A program made the translations under genes and the position numbers. Positions 46,540 through 58,680 of a stretch of 64,000 bases of DNA are shown here, one piece after another. Numbering within the stretch: the first letter of the stretch is position 1; each line of letters starts with the position of its first letter. A model generated the notes under the pieces. That model worked only from the letters and a program-made list of their open reading frames with translations, had not been told where the DNA came from and made no database searches. The stretch is from Casuarius casuarius (taxonomy: Eukaryota > Chordata > Aves > Casuariiformes > Casuariidae): NCBI GenBank assembly GCA_003342895.1, contig PTFA01000541.1, positions 62,001-126,000 on the forward strand. Direction: 5' to 3'.

Positions 46540-47400
46540 ACACTGGTAATATAGTCTGACCTCACATATAATACAAGACACAGTTTTATCAAGTTTCTCC
46601 TATAAAAGGGCCAACAGATTGCACTTGGCTACAGCATCTCGTCATAGGAAAGTTTTACACCTTTTGAAAAGATATCAAGAGATGGAAATCTCATTACTTC
46701 TGATGATGATTTAACCAATTCTCTTCACTGCTTAAAAAGTGTATCCTTCTTTTGAATTTATCTGGCATGAAAGTTATTGTGTATTTCTCCACTGGATTGA
46801 ATAGCCCTGTAGGGACTGCTATTTTCTCCCCAGGTTTTCTCTGTCAACTCAGTTCTCAGCATCTTTTCAATACACTAACAAATCTGACCACTTTAAGACC
46901 TTCACTTTGAGGGACACATGTTGTGGCTCTTCCATGCACCTTCTCCATTCTTTCCATGACCTTTATAAACAGTAGGACTCCACAACTGTATGTGGTATCC
47001 CCGTGTCTGTGGTTTCATTGAATATAAGTAAAATCATCTGTCTACCCCAGTTCAATGAACCTCTCTGTATAAACCCATGACCAATGTTACCTTTTGACCA
47101 AAATATGCCATTGGGAACTCAGTTTTGTTCCAGTGTTTCATTTTTAGCAGACTATTCTTTTTCATAATTACTGTTTTGACCTTTCTAGGGAAATTTTACT
47201 GTACCCCATCCAGTCAGTGGGTTGCATTTCTTCTGCCTACGTATAGGATTTTGCATTCAATGGCATTAAAGCAAGTGTATAGGGACTCCACCTACCAGTG
47301 TGTCCCGGCTATATGACAGGAGTGTCCTGTCCTAAACTTTACCTTCTGCTTATCAATCTTTGGGTTAACCACACATTTCGTTGTCAGCAGGTTTATAAGA
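46540..47400 (-). mobile_element. Ancient CR1/L3-like LINE, 3' UTR and ORF2 end
   Basis: In plus-strand order, the block matches landmarks of an old amniote LINE in reverse complement: 'atagtctgacctcacatata' (3' UTR), 'gagatggaaatctcattact', 'gaatttatctggcatgaa', 'gaatagccctgtagggact', 'ttgtggctcttccatgcacc', 'ccattgggaactcag', 'tacgtataggattttgcatt', then 'gtgtcctgtcctaaacttta' and 'catttcgttgtcagcaggtt'. It is too diverged for any open frame to be recognised as protein. The landmarks keep their order over more than 800 bases, which makes chance unlikely. Confidence 0.7.
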
Positions 47401-47519
47401 CTTGTTGAAGTCTGTGGCTCTTGCTGACAGCAATACTGAAATAATCTGTACAAAGGCAGTAAATAAATCCGAGCATCAGATTAAATGTTCAGATGGAATA
47501 TCATACTGCAAGCTTGTCT

Positions 47520-47840
47520 TGTGCTGTTTATCTACCAGTGACCACAAATCTCTCTCAAGATGCGTCTTTCCTATCTTGTTAAGATGGCCAACCATCCCAT
47601 GCTTTTGGAATGTGTATTCCTTTGCATTTGACAGCAAAAAGCCTGTCTTAGCTAATGGTACCCCAATTAAGAGATCCAGTATTCTGTGAACAAATGACCT
47701 CCTATTTTGCACCCCGTCAATCTATGCATCATGCTTAAACTATTACCATGAGCAATATCACAATTTATTACTAACACAAATATTGAAAGGCATTGGATCA
47801 ATAACACTGGGACCCCATCAGAAAAATGCTGTTAGTTGTA
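47520..47840 (-). mobile_element. Second ancient CR1/L3-like LINE fragment
   Basis: The plus strand again shows landmarks from the ORF2 end of a related LINE in reverse complement: 'gaccacaaatctctctcaag', 'tttgcatttgaca', 'caatctatgcatcatgctta', 'acaaatattgaaaggcattg', 'actgggaccccatcag'. The first of these lie in the same part of the element already present before 47400, so this appears to be a separate insertion or a duplicated piece, in the same orientation. Confidence 0.5.
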
Positions 47841-47993
47841 GGGCCACTTTTTGCCTTATCAGACAGGAGACAAAATGCAAGTTCACTACCAAAAGGAGAT
47901 GTTAGTTTTGTATTGCCATCTCCTCACTGAGCAGTCTTTGTGCTCGTATCAAGACCAGAAAATAAAAATACTTTCCTCCCCTCCTCTTTATCC

Positions 47994-48018
47994 AAAAAAA
48001 AAAAAAAAAAAAAAAAAA
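47994..48018. repeat. Poly-A tract, 25 bases
   Basis: Uninterrupted run of 25 A. No retrocopy is recognisable just upstream. Confidence 0.95.
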
Positions 48019-50403
48019 CCAAACCTGCTGCTGTTATATTTCTCACAAACAGAAAGTTAAACAGCTCACTGAGAGTACATTTCTCTCTCACACTGGGCTG
48101 CACAGGCAGTAAGTCAAAGTGCTTGCAAATAGTAGGATTTCACACTGATGGGATACATGTGCTGCAAACACACTGAGGTCTCTAGCTCTTTTTTTCCTAA
48201 ACACTTCTTACACTGTGTGTACCTATTTCATCCCTGCTTGAAGTGATCACGAGGCCAACTTGTCAGCAGTGTCCTGGAGATCTGAAGGGGGAATGGAGGC
48301 TGTTCATTAACAGAATAGCATTGGGTGATGCAGGTCCAGGTTTACTGCATGAAGAAAAGTAGAGTTTAGATCATCAATTTGTGGTGCTTCATCTCAGAGC
48401 TTGAGTTCGGATGAATAAAATCATATCTGAGTGGACATCAATCAAAACTGGTTTGCGTGAAGCAGAATAGCACAACGGATGACCTGTCCCACCGGGACTG
48501 CTATGGGAGCAGTAAGCTCTGGCAGATGGACTAGGTCTGACTCTCAGACACTATCACAGAGCTGTTTTCAGAGCAAACGTTGGTTTGCAAATCAAATTTG
48601 GAGACCACTACAGTAGTCCTTTTCTACAGAATTTTGTTCCAGTTCTTCATTTTCTGAAGGCCATTGGCTCACTGCATCTCCAGGCCCATCTCCTGCCCTG
48701 GGAGATGTTTTCTCTACACCAGTGTGGGCAGTTTCCACTGCTCTGCCATATCTGTCTTGCAGTACCTCTCAGGAGACAAGATGCCACAACTTGACTTCAC
48801 ATGTCAGCAAGACACTTATACCCAAGTCTACCTTCACTCTAACACAGCTCAAAATGTAATCAGCTTAGGCAGGGACGTAAAAGTCCCTGTGGATCAGAGA
48901 GCTACACGCAGACAAGTCTAAGCAACGCTGGGTGTTCATATGCTGGGAAAAATTCACTCCAGCCAAATCATTTCCTCATCACCCTCTCCCCTGCTCCAGA
49001 AACAAAATTCACAGCATGATACATTGAAATCAATGCCATGGCAGCACTGCATCACTCATTGCCCAGCACCTACTCAGAAGGCTGTCACTTCTGTCCCGTA
49101 AATCTTTCCAGTGAAGAGATAATGCTCCAGGTTCTTTCCCTTTTCAGCCAGTGAGGTCACTAAGAGCTACCCTATTTATAATCAATATTCCATCTGCCAT
49201 CCCTTTTGCTTATTGACCTTGAAACTATTTCACATTAATTCATCAGGCAGGCTTGTCCTTTGCTACTTTGCCATTTACTTACTGTTAATAGGGTAAATGT
49301 GTGATAAGTATTTTTAAAGATTCCATCCCCTTTCATACATTCCTGGATAATAATTTTGTTACAGGATTCCCTTTCATCTGTGTTATCTGTTTTCCATGGA
49401 CAGAGGCCTTTCATCAAACCAGATAATTCTATTTGCTGAGAGACGCTTTTGTGCAAAACCTGATGCCTAATTTATGAGATAAGCTGGACTGACAACAAAA
49501 TGACCTTCTCCCTCTATCTGGTTATTAAATTGTTTGTGATCTAATAAAATGCTGGTAATACACTCCATTTCAGCGGGGTTTTAATTTCCTACCTGACATT
49601 TAGATTAAAAAGAGTACGGATTCAGGGAACAAATTTGTCACAGTCTGAAACAGACTTTAGCTCAAAAGCTGAGCTCTGCCACCCCCCAAACACCTTGGGG
49701 GGAAGAGCAATTTGCAGCCCATACATTTGGCTCTGAGAAGATAGTAGCCCCTGGCGTAGAGAGTCAACAAGGCAAGATCCTCCTCTTCCTCCACAGGAGT
49801 CAGTTGGATGTCCAAGAACAGGAAGGAAATGCATGGACACACCATCTCCATACCTCCACATGGAGATCTGCCTCTGTCCTAGCACTGCCTGTAGTCTTGC
49901 ACATTAATGAGATGGCAGAAAAGGAAACTCCATTTCTTTCTGTCATCCTTACTAAAAATAAATGTTGCAGAATCATTCTGAGGTAGGGCTTGGTTCATCT
50001 GCCAGAGGATGGCGATATTGATGTATGATTCCTTGCTGTTCTGCAGTTCTCTGCATTCTTAGAGATATCATCACTGCATTACCTGGCCTCTTTGGTTACC
50101 TCCATACAGTCACACAAGCAAATGCTCAAGCATCTTCTTAAATCCAGACTCAACAACCTTCCTTGCTCACCATTACCCACACAAAATGGGCTCAGGGAGG
50201 GAATTAGCCTACCATTTTCTCAGACGTAGGGTTGGTTCAGACTATGGAGATCTCGGCAAGGGGAAGGCTGAGTGCTGGGTCAGACAAAGCCAAGCATGTT
50301 ACATCCCTGTCTAGCTCATGTGTAGGACACAGGCAGCCAGAGGTCATCATAGCCATTTACAGAATAAATCAGGCACATGTATCGATAGGTCATGGCTGTG
50401 TTC

Positions 50404-50416
50404 GTGTGTGTGTGTT
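50404..50416. repeat. Short GT microsatellite
   Basis: Six to seven GT units. Confidence 0.8.
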
Positions 50417-52655
50417 TACACTGAGCTTCTTAAACAATGGGAAACTGTCACTAGCATAAAATGAAACTGATATTTAGTCTTTGGCTGGATGCAAAATACT
50501 AAAACCTATGGGAACACAAACCTTTACTGTAGCAGTGCAGAGATCTCATCAGCAGACTCTGTAAATGAAGTGAAATCAAATCATCCTTTACATACTCAAA
50601 AGCTGAGGGTTTTCTTTTTTTTACTTATATTTCCCACATTTAAGACAGACCACTTTCAGCAATTTCGTTTTATCTGACTGGCTGTGGTATTCTGCCAGCT
50701 GAGGTTTCGCAGTGCAAAATTGCTTTTGGTTAATCTTGTGGTTTGCAGCTCCCTCACAGTCTGCAAGGTATTACTTATGTATACACTGAGTCACAAAGAA
50801 CTCACTCTGCTCTGCAGAAAGTCTGCGGCTGTCACTGAGTGGCAAAGACCCCCTAGCGAGCAACCACTCGAAATTTCCAGCCTAGCAACTGGAGTTTGGG
50901 TGGGCTTAAAGGAAAAGAAATGGTGAGTTTTCAGTCTGGACTATGTCAACTTTATATCATAAAAAATGCAATGAAAAGTTTGAATTTCTACTGTCATCAG
51001 GTACTCCCTGCCTGGGCACCGCAAAAAGCTCAGGGAAGAGAGCATGCATGTTCCTTTTCCACTTCAGTGCAAAATCTGACAGCTTAGCTTAAATAATCGC
51101 CAAAGTAGATTTTAAAATAAGCCATTAAACTTTTTACTGATGCAGCTAAAAAAGACCCAAACCCCACTTTATTAACTCTGTGATCACAATGGATCTTCTT
51201 ATATAAAGAAGTGCACTGAACACAGCAGGGCCGTAAGATCTTCAGTTGCCTCAGCTGAACTTCCAAAGGTCATGATTGATCCCAGGCTCTTTCCTTATCT
51301 TATGTAAAGCAGCATCTCTTCATTTCAGAAAACATCTCTTGATTGGTCAAACTTTGCACTAAGTGATCTTGTTTCAAGACTGTCTCTGTCCCCACAGGAA
51401 AGGAAATTACGACTTTGATTACAAGGATGGTGGCAACATCGGTGGACTTTACCCTCATTCCAGGAAGAAATCTCGTTTCCTAAGTCCTGAAGGACCTTTG
51501 CTTAGCTCACTTATCAAGAATCCAGGAATCCTTACTTTTCCCTCACATTTCTTCGAGGAAGATGCTGAAATTAATAGCACAGAACTTTTTTCATAAGATT
51601 ACAATGGCTAAAATGACAGCCATAGAAAAAAAAAAATAAAAAAAAAATGAAGCATGCTGTCAGCGCTTACAGCCCTGCAAGTTTTCTTGGTTTGCCTACC
51701 CCTTCAGCTACTTGAAGAATGTCACACCTAATATTTCCGAATAATCTTTTCAGTAACAAATTAATTACATCGATAGATATTTCTTACAAACAGGATGAGT
51801 GAAAACCTAGAAAGATATGTATGGTTACGTTCTCTAACAAAGACCTCAGACACCTATCTCAGTAACAGGCACTTAAAATTGTCAGTGATTTTATCTTTGT
51901 AAACTTGTCTCACCTTTAGTGAACATGCGAGTGACCACAGGCTATCCACAGTGGGTCTTCTTCCCAAAAACACACTTAATTACTCCCACCAAAGAAGCAA
52001 ATCTCTGAATGTTTGGGTGCTTATGCAAATCTGAATGCTATGCCCACTGATATTTGCCCATCACTAGGTCAGAGATGAAACTATTTAACACTACTTCTAC
52101 TTCGAGCTCAGAGCAATACACATTTTCATACACTAAGTAGGACCTGTCTTTGTACCACTCTGCTTTTCTGTATAATACCAGGATTATGGCAGTACTTCAG
52201 TAAAAGCAAAAATGAGCTCACTGCTCATTCCAATGCACTGAACATGCATTTTCTCTAGGAAAATTCAGATTTTCCTGTAGAAGTAAAGTTACAGAATGAG
52301 CATACCTGATTTCAAAGATTGTTTTATCATGAAATATTATTTGCCACAAGCAGAGCTTTCCAGCTGGAAACACCCTACCCTGGATGTCTAACATACACTG
52401 ATTTGAAAGATGTGAGATATTATAGCAGTCTGAGCTTCTTAAGAAAGACTAAAAATACAGCCTTTTAGCAAATGATGAGGAAAATTAAGTGGGAAAAACT
52501 GAGAGGGAAGAAGCCTCACTAACACAAAAATACCGTAATATATCAATAGCTATGGAAACTTACCTCAATGAAACCTTAAATTTCTGTAAATTCTCCAGTC
52601 TTCACTCAGCCGCCGATTTTGTATCACTTGATTTGGTATGCAGTGCTTTCCAGCA

Positions 52656-52686
52656 GAAAAAGAAAAAAAGAAAAGAAAAAGAAAAA
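52656..52686. repeat. A/G-rich AAAAG tract
   Basis: About 30 bases of A runs separated by single G. Confidence 0.85.
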
Positions 52687-53561
52687 GTTTAGAAGCATGT
52701 AACAAAGGCACCATATAGGAGAAAAGGAAAATGAAAGGGCAGCTGGGTCCAACTTTGTAAAGTTTATGAAGTCCTAATTAGTGTGGGAACACATAATAGC
52801 ATAACTCTGCCGAAAGCTGTTTGAGGTTCACTTCTGATTATAAGATTCTTCCAGTGGGAGATCAGGGAAGGAAGAGGAAAAAAGTTTCTGAGAAATATCT
52901 TCGTGCTGGCTCTTATGAAGCTTTGATCAGGGATCTTTTCCCTTCTAATAATCTGGCTCCCCTTTTCTGGTTCTTTGTTTTGTGTGATTGCTGTATCCTG
53001 TGTATGCTGGGTTTGCTTTATATCAGGCCTGCTTTCCCAAAGACTTCCTGCTGCTGTGAGAATGTCTAATTTATCCTGTCTAATTTATTCTGCTTAGTTG
53101 TCTGTTGGACCCTTATGATGCTTTTTCCCCCCCCGCCCTGCTTTGTGTGGTCAGAATTTGCTTCTTTCAAAATAAAAAGTTTTGTATGTAGCAGAGAGCA
53201 GTGAGACTGTTTTTCTGACAAGACCATTCAGATGTAATCCCCAACTGTAAACCCAGAATTACTGCACAGGTGACAGTGGGGAGGAATCATATATGATGGA
53301 AATAAAAGTAAAAAGGGTCTCAGAAAGTCTGCATGCCTGGCACGCATGAGGGGCAGGAAATCTTTGAGTTATTCTTTTCCTTCAAGCTGACACAAGACTC
53401 TTGCCAGCCACGTTTCTACAACTCAGAGGCACCCTGATGAAACCAAACACTGCATATTCTCTCTTTTTTTTCAGACATCCAGAAAATTATTGTATAGACA
53501 CCATGCATGCATAGGCAAAGCTGGCATTAGACTGATGGACTGTATCTATATCTGTAAATAA

Positions 53562-53598
53562 AATGGTCTTGGAGCCATTCTCAGGTCCCAAGACCATT
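53562..53598. repeat. Perfect 11 bp inverted repeat
   Basis: The 11 bases at 53562-53572 (aatggtcttgg) return as exact reverse complement at 53588-53598, with a 15-base loop. Confidence 0.8.
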
Positions 53599-55181
53599 CT
53601 CTGGTCCTGAGGTCAGTGGTGAAGTTGCATCCAAAGATCTAAGAAACATTTGCCATATTCAGATCTCTTCACTAGTGGGAAGAGATTTGGCCTGTGACAA
53701 CCTCTGAGCTGTTTCCAGGAATTCTCTGAGAACGCCCTGATTAGCTAATGTCCCTGGCACAGTTTTGACCCAATATAACAGTATAGATATCTGCATGGTA
53801 ATGCTTGGGAGCATGCCTTTGTCCTCTTTGGTTTAGTGTAGATGTTATCATAGAGGGTCTCAGAGGCTGGGGCATGGGTTCTTTCTTCCTCTCATCTATT
53901 AAGCAGATGGCCAGCATTTGTACCTAATGGGGCTCACTGTGACTTGAGGTCTGACCACTTGCTCTATCTGGCTTATCAGTGTACTCTGTGTCATTTAGTC
54001 ATGCTATGAAACCTGTGATGGACAGCCAGAGTCACCACTTCTTGATTTCTATGGAACTTCCAAAATTACTAAAAGACTTGTGGACAAAAAACTCCAAGGT
54101 AACTACATATTTAGCTGTCTCATAGTATGAGACATAAGAGGAAGTATTCACTTCTCTTTCTGTGTTGCTGGTATGCATGTCTTCCTCTGCATGTGAAGTT
54201 TGAAAGGCAAGGCAGATGAGGTATATAAAGTGACCATGTAACTTACACATCAGCTTTACCAAGTCCTGACTCATTCTTCAGAAAACTGTGGTTTTGAACT
54301 GTTCGTGAAACCCGAAGCATCACCTAGAGGCAACCTGTAAGAAATTATGGGAGGGAATGCAGAGATTTCCTTTGTGTTTGGCACAAGTGAGAGCTGAGAA
54401 TGAGTCAAAAAGCACAAGAGAGTGAAATTCAGTGGCTGGAATAGGAGAGTGAAAATCAAGGTTCTAGGAAACTACTGCTGCTTCTGTCATTGCTCTTTTA
54501 CATTGAATTTCACATCCAGCTGGCATGGGATGAAGCCCAGTGCAGAGTTTCCCCAAGCCAAGCTGCTTGAGCCAAGCTGCTTTGAGCTAGCATTATACTG
54601 TGCTTTTAACCTCCAGGCCTGATGACCTCCTCTGGACTCAACACTGCACTGTGTGCAAGTACTCTTCTATTTGGAGCAAGGTTACAGTCAGTACTACACT
54701 TCATGGCATGGCCTTAGGTGTTACTGTCCCAAGGAAGGTGATGGCGTTTGCTTCATAGAAAAGTCACATTTAAAAAGTTGTGTGAGGTCCTAAAGGACCT
54801 CTTCTCTGTCTGAAGGAGAAGAGGCCTGGTTGCTTCTTAGTGAAAATCTTTCTTGATCCTTTCTTGAGGCTGAGGAGTTCTCCCTCAGCTGCTTTGCATT
54901 TTCTTTCACCAGGCGGCTGCGACTTGTATATCTCTCTCCACGAACCTTTTATCATCCCAGGACCCTTGCATGCTTCAAGACGTCCTCGTCAGTGAGATCC
55001 TCACACTAATTGTTTTATTAGGTAGCCTGGGCTCCACAACACCTTGTAATCGTCCAGATGATAACACAGCTCTCATTACACACCCTTTTGCAGCAAGATG
55101 TTTATGGTAACATTATGGGTATAAGGCTAGCAGCTTGAGTGGAAGTAACATAGCTTCTTAAGACATCAGAGCACCACTTTT

Positions 55182-55202
55182 GTTGTTGTTGTTGTTGTTG
55201 TT
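55182..55202. repeat. (GTT)7 microsatellite
   Basis: Seven perfect GTT units. An overlapping minus-strand frame translates them as poly-Gln, which is not evidence of a gene. Confidence 0.95.
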
Positions 55203-57418
55203 TTGCTTTTGGTAAAATGGGGAAACTAAGACACATTTTAGAAACACTGTTTTCACTGAGGATTATCAGATGCAAAAATGGAAGACTTGTCTCCAGGCTT
55301 ATGCTCAAAAAAAAAGCATTATGCCCCCCGCCCTCACCTGTAGTATCAGAATAGTCATTCTAGAAAAATATGTATGTTTTCATCTTATGTGGACATCCTG
55401 GCTCTCACCGAGCTGGCAGGACTAGAGACAGATCAGTGAAAGGCTAGTACCTGCAGCTAGAAAGACAAGGGGTAAAAAAAGGCTGATGAAAGAAATGTTG
55501 ATTAGTTCCTTGAAGGATGCTTTATTCTTTTAGTTTGTCTTTTTTAGCAGTGCTCCAAATCTCAGTGAAACTGGAGGATATATGGCACAAAGGAGCCAGG
55601 CAGGTGCTGATGTCCTGGTTCTGCATCTTTTATCCAGAGTAAATTCTGCATTTCTGGTGAAGAGAACACTTTAGCCTCCTGCATTGTTACTCTTTGCCTC
55701 TGCCTGCAGCTCTGCTGCCCATGTCAGGCCAGGAATGTTTCAAGGAAAGGAAGGCAAGAACATTGCTCTCTTGTCACAGAAGGCCCCACACAGATCTTCA
55801 GAGTCCTAGAAAGGTTCAAGGACTCATCACGGTCGTGGTGGAAGCACTGGGAGTATAAACATAGCTTAGTGCATTTTTATTGTTGCCTCACCTAAGCTTT
55901 CAGTGACACCTCTTCAGGTGCCATTTCTTCAGGTCTCGTCAGCTCTGGGTAGGTTGAGGAAGCTCCCACAAGAATGATGGAAGTATGAGAATGCATGTGA
56001 GGCTCATACGATGCCATATAATGCCAACATTACCATCTTACCTGCTTTGATACTGTAATAGAAAGCAGAGATCAAGGAAACGTAATAGATCATACAGTAG
56101 ATATGGCTTTATTGCCAGCAGGATATCATATCCATTTTGGCTTAAAAGTTGTCAGCCAATGGTCAGGTTTCTCTCCTTTTCCATGGTCAATTATTCAATG
56201 TAAGAATAATGAGTGTCCTCACTGTGAGGACATTTACTGTGCGATTCATCTCACCTAAGTTTAGATGTCTGTAATATAAAATCTGCTGCTGAACTTGTCA
56301 CCCTTGACTTCTTTTTATAGTAAATGGACAGAAATAGGTGTTTTTAGGGCTTCATTCATCCGGCCTATGACCTATGTTAGACCTTAGGAACACATGAATC
56401 TCATCCACAGCTCCAGGAATTGTATTAATTATCCTTCTACTGACCATCAGGGGAGCTCAGGTTAATGGGGATGTCAATGTTTAATAATTTGAAGAATACT
56501 CTTTTCTAACTAAAGATGTCCTTTATTCCTTTCATTATCTTATTATGACCATGAATCCAGACCAGAGAGCAGAGACTATTGGATTTGGAAGGATGGAAGG
56601 AAGGGAGGGGTCACCTTCTTCCTGAGGGCAATGAGCCACATCCTATAATAATCAGGGCATTTTTCACCTTACAAGTCTCCAGTTATTGAAAGGCCAAAAG
56701 CAATGCTCTCAGTCTCTTCTGTTCACTTCCTGAGATACTTTGCTATTTCTGTAGCTCAGTCTTTTTAAATATTTAAATATACTGATATATGTATGTTTGT
56801 TGCAGTGGGTTGGGGAGGGTGTTTTGTGGCTTGTGGCATTGGGAGGTGCACACAGTGCATTTCCTGGGATCCAGCATCTAGGGCATGCCTTCCTTCGAGT
56901 GAGGGAGGCTGAGCTCCGTAAGTAGCATCTCATTAAGCACCACTGCTGAAGTGTGAACAAGCTCCAAGTACCATTCCAGCGACTAAATGTGAAGATTTTA
57001 CCCCAGATACCTACTGGCCAGGATTCTCCATGCTAACTATCACATTTTTTCCTACTAATGATTGTTCTACCAGTGAGCATTTCCCTGCTCACTTAGCCCC
57101 CTCAGCTCTCACTGGGAGATGTCTCTTCATCATTCTTCAAGCCAACATATACTGCCCTACAAGCCAAGTGACAGATACTTTCAAGGTCATCCTATTCAGT
57201 GGCCTTTCTGAAGTCAATGAGGAAAACAGCACTATTTCCATAGGAAATTTATTCTGATGTCAGAGAGTGCACAGGGAATTTATCCTTTTGTCAGTTTTAT
57301 TCGTTTCAGTCATTAAAACATAAGTGGTTTTCACAGGGTTATGGCATGTTTGGCAGTTTGGTGTGCTATAAAATATCATTTCTTTACACTCTAATTCCTT
57401 AAACACTTCAAATTTATT

Positions 57419-57443
57419 TGTGCGTGTGTGTGCGTGTGTGTGC
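57419..57443. repeat. TG/CG microsatellite
   Basis: Two TGCGTGTGTG decamers in tandem, followed by TGCAC. Confidence 0.9.
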
Positions 57444-57993
57444 ACATTATTCCAGTTCTGGGTACACATACACAAAGCTTCTGCTTCCCTGACTTAATCA
57501 GCTCTTCCCCAAACATTGATTTCCTCCGTGTTGCCTTTTATGATTTAGTCTGTAGACATTTTTTTTTAATTTAAAATTAATGTAATGCTGCTTAAAAGGC
57601 CTGGGATTGATGGCCCGGAAGGGAGAATGCTGCTGTTTATCCACAGAAAATGTATGCTGCCAGAAGCTGCAACACAGTCTAATCTGGAAGGAATAACTGC
57701 AGAACAGGTGGAAACATTTGGATTTAAGATCTGTTGCCATTCAGCCATTCAGTCCACTAAAGCTTCTGACAAGATGATTCATTACTAAGACTCTGAAGTA
57801 TTGCTAATTAATGGTAATGATTATGATTTAGTTCCCAAAGACTGAGAAACTATATCTGTGGTTTCTTCATCCTCATTTTTTTCCCAACCTTTTATGCTTG
57901 GGAATATTTTCCATGTGTTTTGCAGTTATGGAAATGAAAGTTTGGCCACCTCAATCCTATCCCTCAGAGCATGACAACCTACTGGCTCGGCTG

Positions 57994-58050
57994 TTGTAAT
58001 GTCCTACACTTGTTTTAATGTCCTATCCTTGTTGTAATGTCCAACTCTTG
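57994..58050. repeat. Minisatellite, three 19 bp units
   Basis: Three adjacent 19-base units at 57994-58012, 58013-58031 and 58032-58050, each of the form TTGTAATGTCCTACNCTTG with a few substitutions. The divergence between units suggests it is older than the perfect duplications elsewhere in the window. Confidence 0.9.
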
Positions 58051-58394
58051 CCATCAGCTGCTCTTGAAGACCTCTCTCAAAAAACTGAGAGTGCTTTGCC
58101 CATGGCAGGATGAGACCCTCACTTGGGGCAAAATTAATTATGTCAGAAAACATGAATATAGTCATGGACCAGTGGTCCAGCTACGCAGTATACCCTCTCC
58201 AGCAAAAGACAGGAATGGCTGTTTTAATAAGATATATAGGAAACAGGCAAATAGCAGAGTTATTCTTTCTTCCACCTTCTGGCAATTGGAGATCTAGGGA
58301 CTCCTTTGTTGGAGGTTGCATGGAGCTTACAATGTTTAAAAATCAGCAATAGTTCTACAGATCTATCCATTATGAATTTCTCCACACCCCTACA

Positions 58395-58680
58395 AGGCTC
58401 TTTCAGGCCTTTATAGTATTCTGTGGTAAAGAGATCCATAAATTACTTATGTGCTGCCTGAGAAATTACTTTTTTTTTGCTTGTCTTAAACCACAGCCTG
58501 ATTGTTTCACAGGTCACCCCCTAATTCTTGTATTGCATGAGACAGTGACTAATTATTTCCTCTCCACATTCTTTCCACCATTCATAAGATTATAGACCTC
58601 TGTCACATCCCCTAGTAATCATATTTTTCCAGTAATCTATTTTCAAGCAGGAAAAACAAGAATCTTACTAAATTCATTCA
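58395..58680 (-). mobile_element. Ancient amniote LINE remnant (CR1/L3-like)
   Basis: On the plus strand the landmarks 'aaattacttatgtgctgcct', 'cttgtcttaaaccacagcct', 'ggtcaccccctaattcttgt', 'ccattcataagattatagac' and 'ctctgtcacatcccctagta' keep the order seen in a widespread old reptile and bird LINE in reverse complement ('ggttaattatgtgttgtgtg', 'ggtgacccctagttcttgt', 'ccattcatgattttatagac', 'ctctatcatatccccc'). I am sure of the repeat pattern, less sure of the exact clade. Confidence 0.65.

Larger units (their letters stand above)
47841..57993. other. Long unique block without genes
   Basis: No exon recognised in about 10 kb. Holds poly-A, GTT, GT and A/G-rich tracts and an inverted repeat, listed separately, plus an A-rich stretch at 51626-51649. 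Repeat-free, TAAT- and GATA-word-rich sequence at 49190-49620 looks like possible conserved non-coding DNA. A CAG-ending pyrimidine run lies at 53461-53474. Confidence 0.5.

Noticed and set aside
47994..48018. Poly-A tract as the tail of a processed pseudogene
   Set aside because: The sequence just upstream is old LINE and unique DNA; no gene-derived insert or flanking duplication is seen. The same holds for the A16 at 30800-30815.
48480..48545. tRNA-like or SINE-head-like segment
   Set aside because: A few words resemble SINE parts, but the order and spacing do not hold and no cloverleaf could be drawn.
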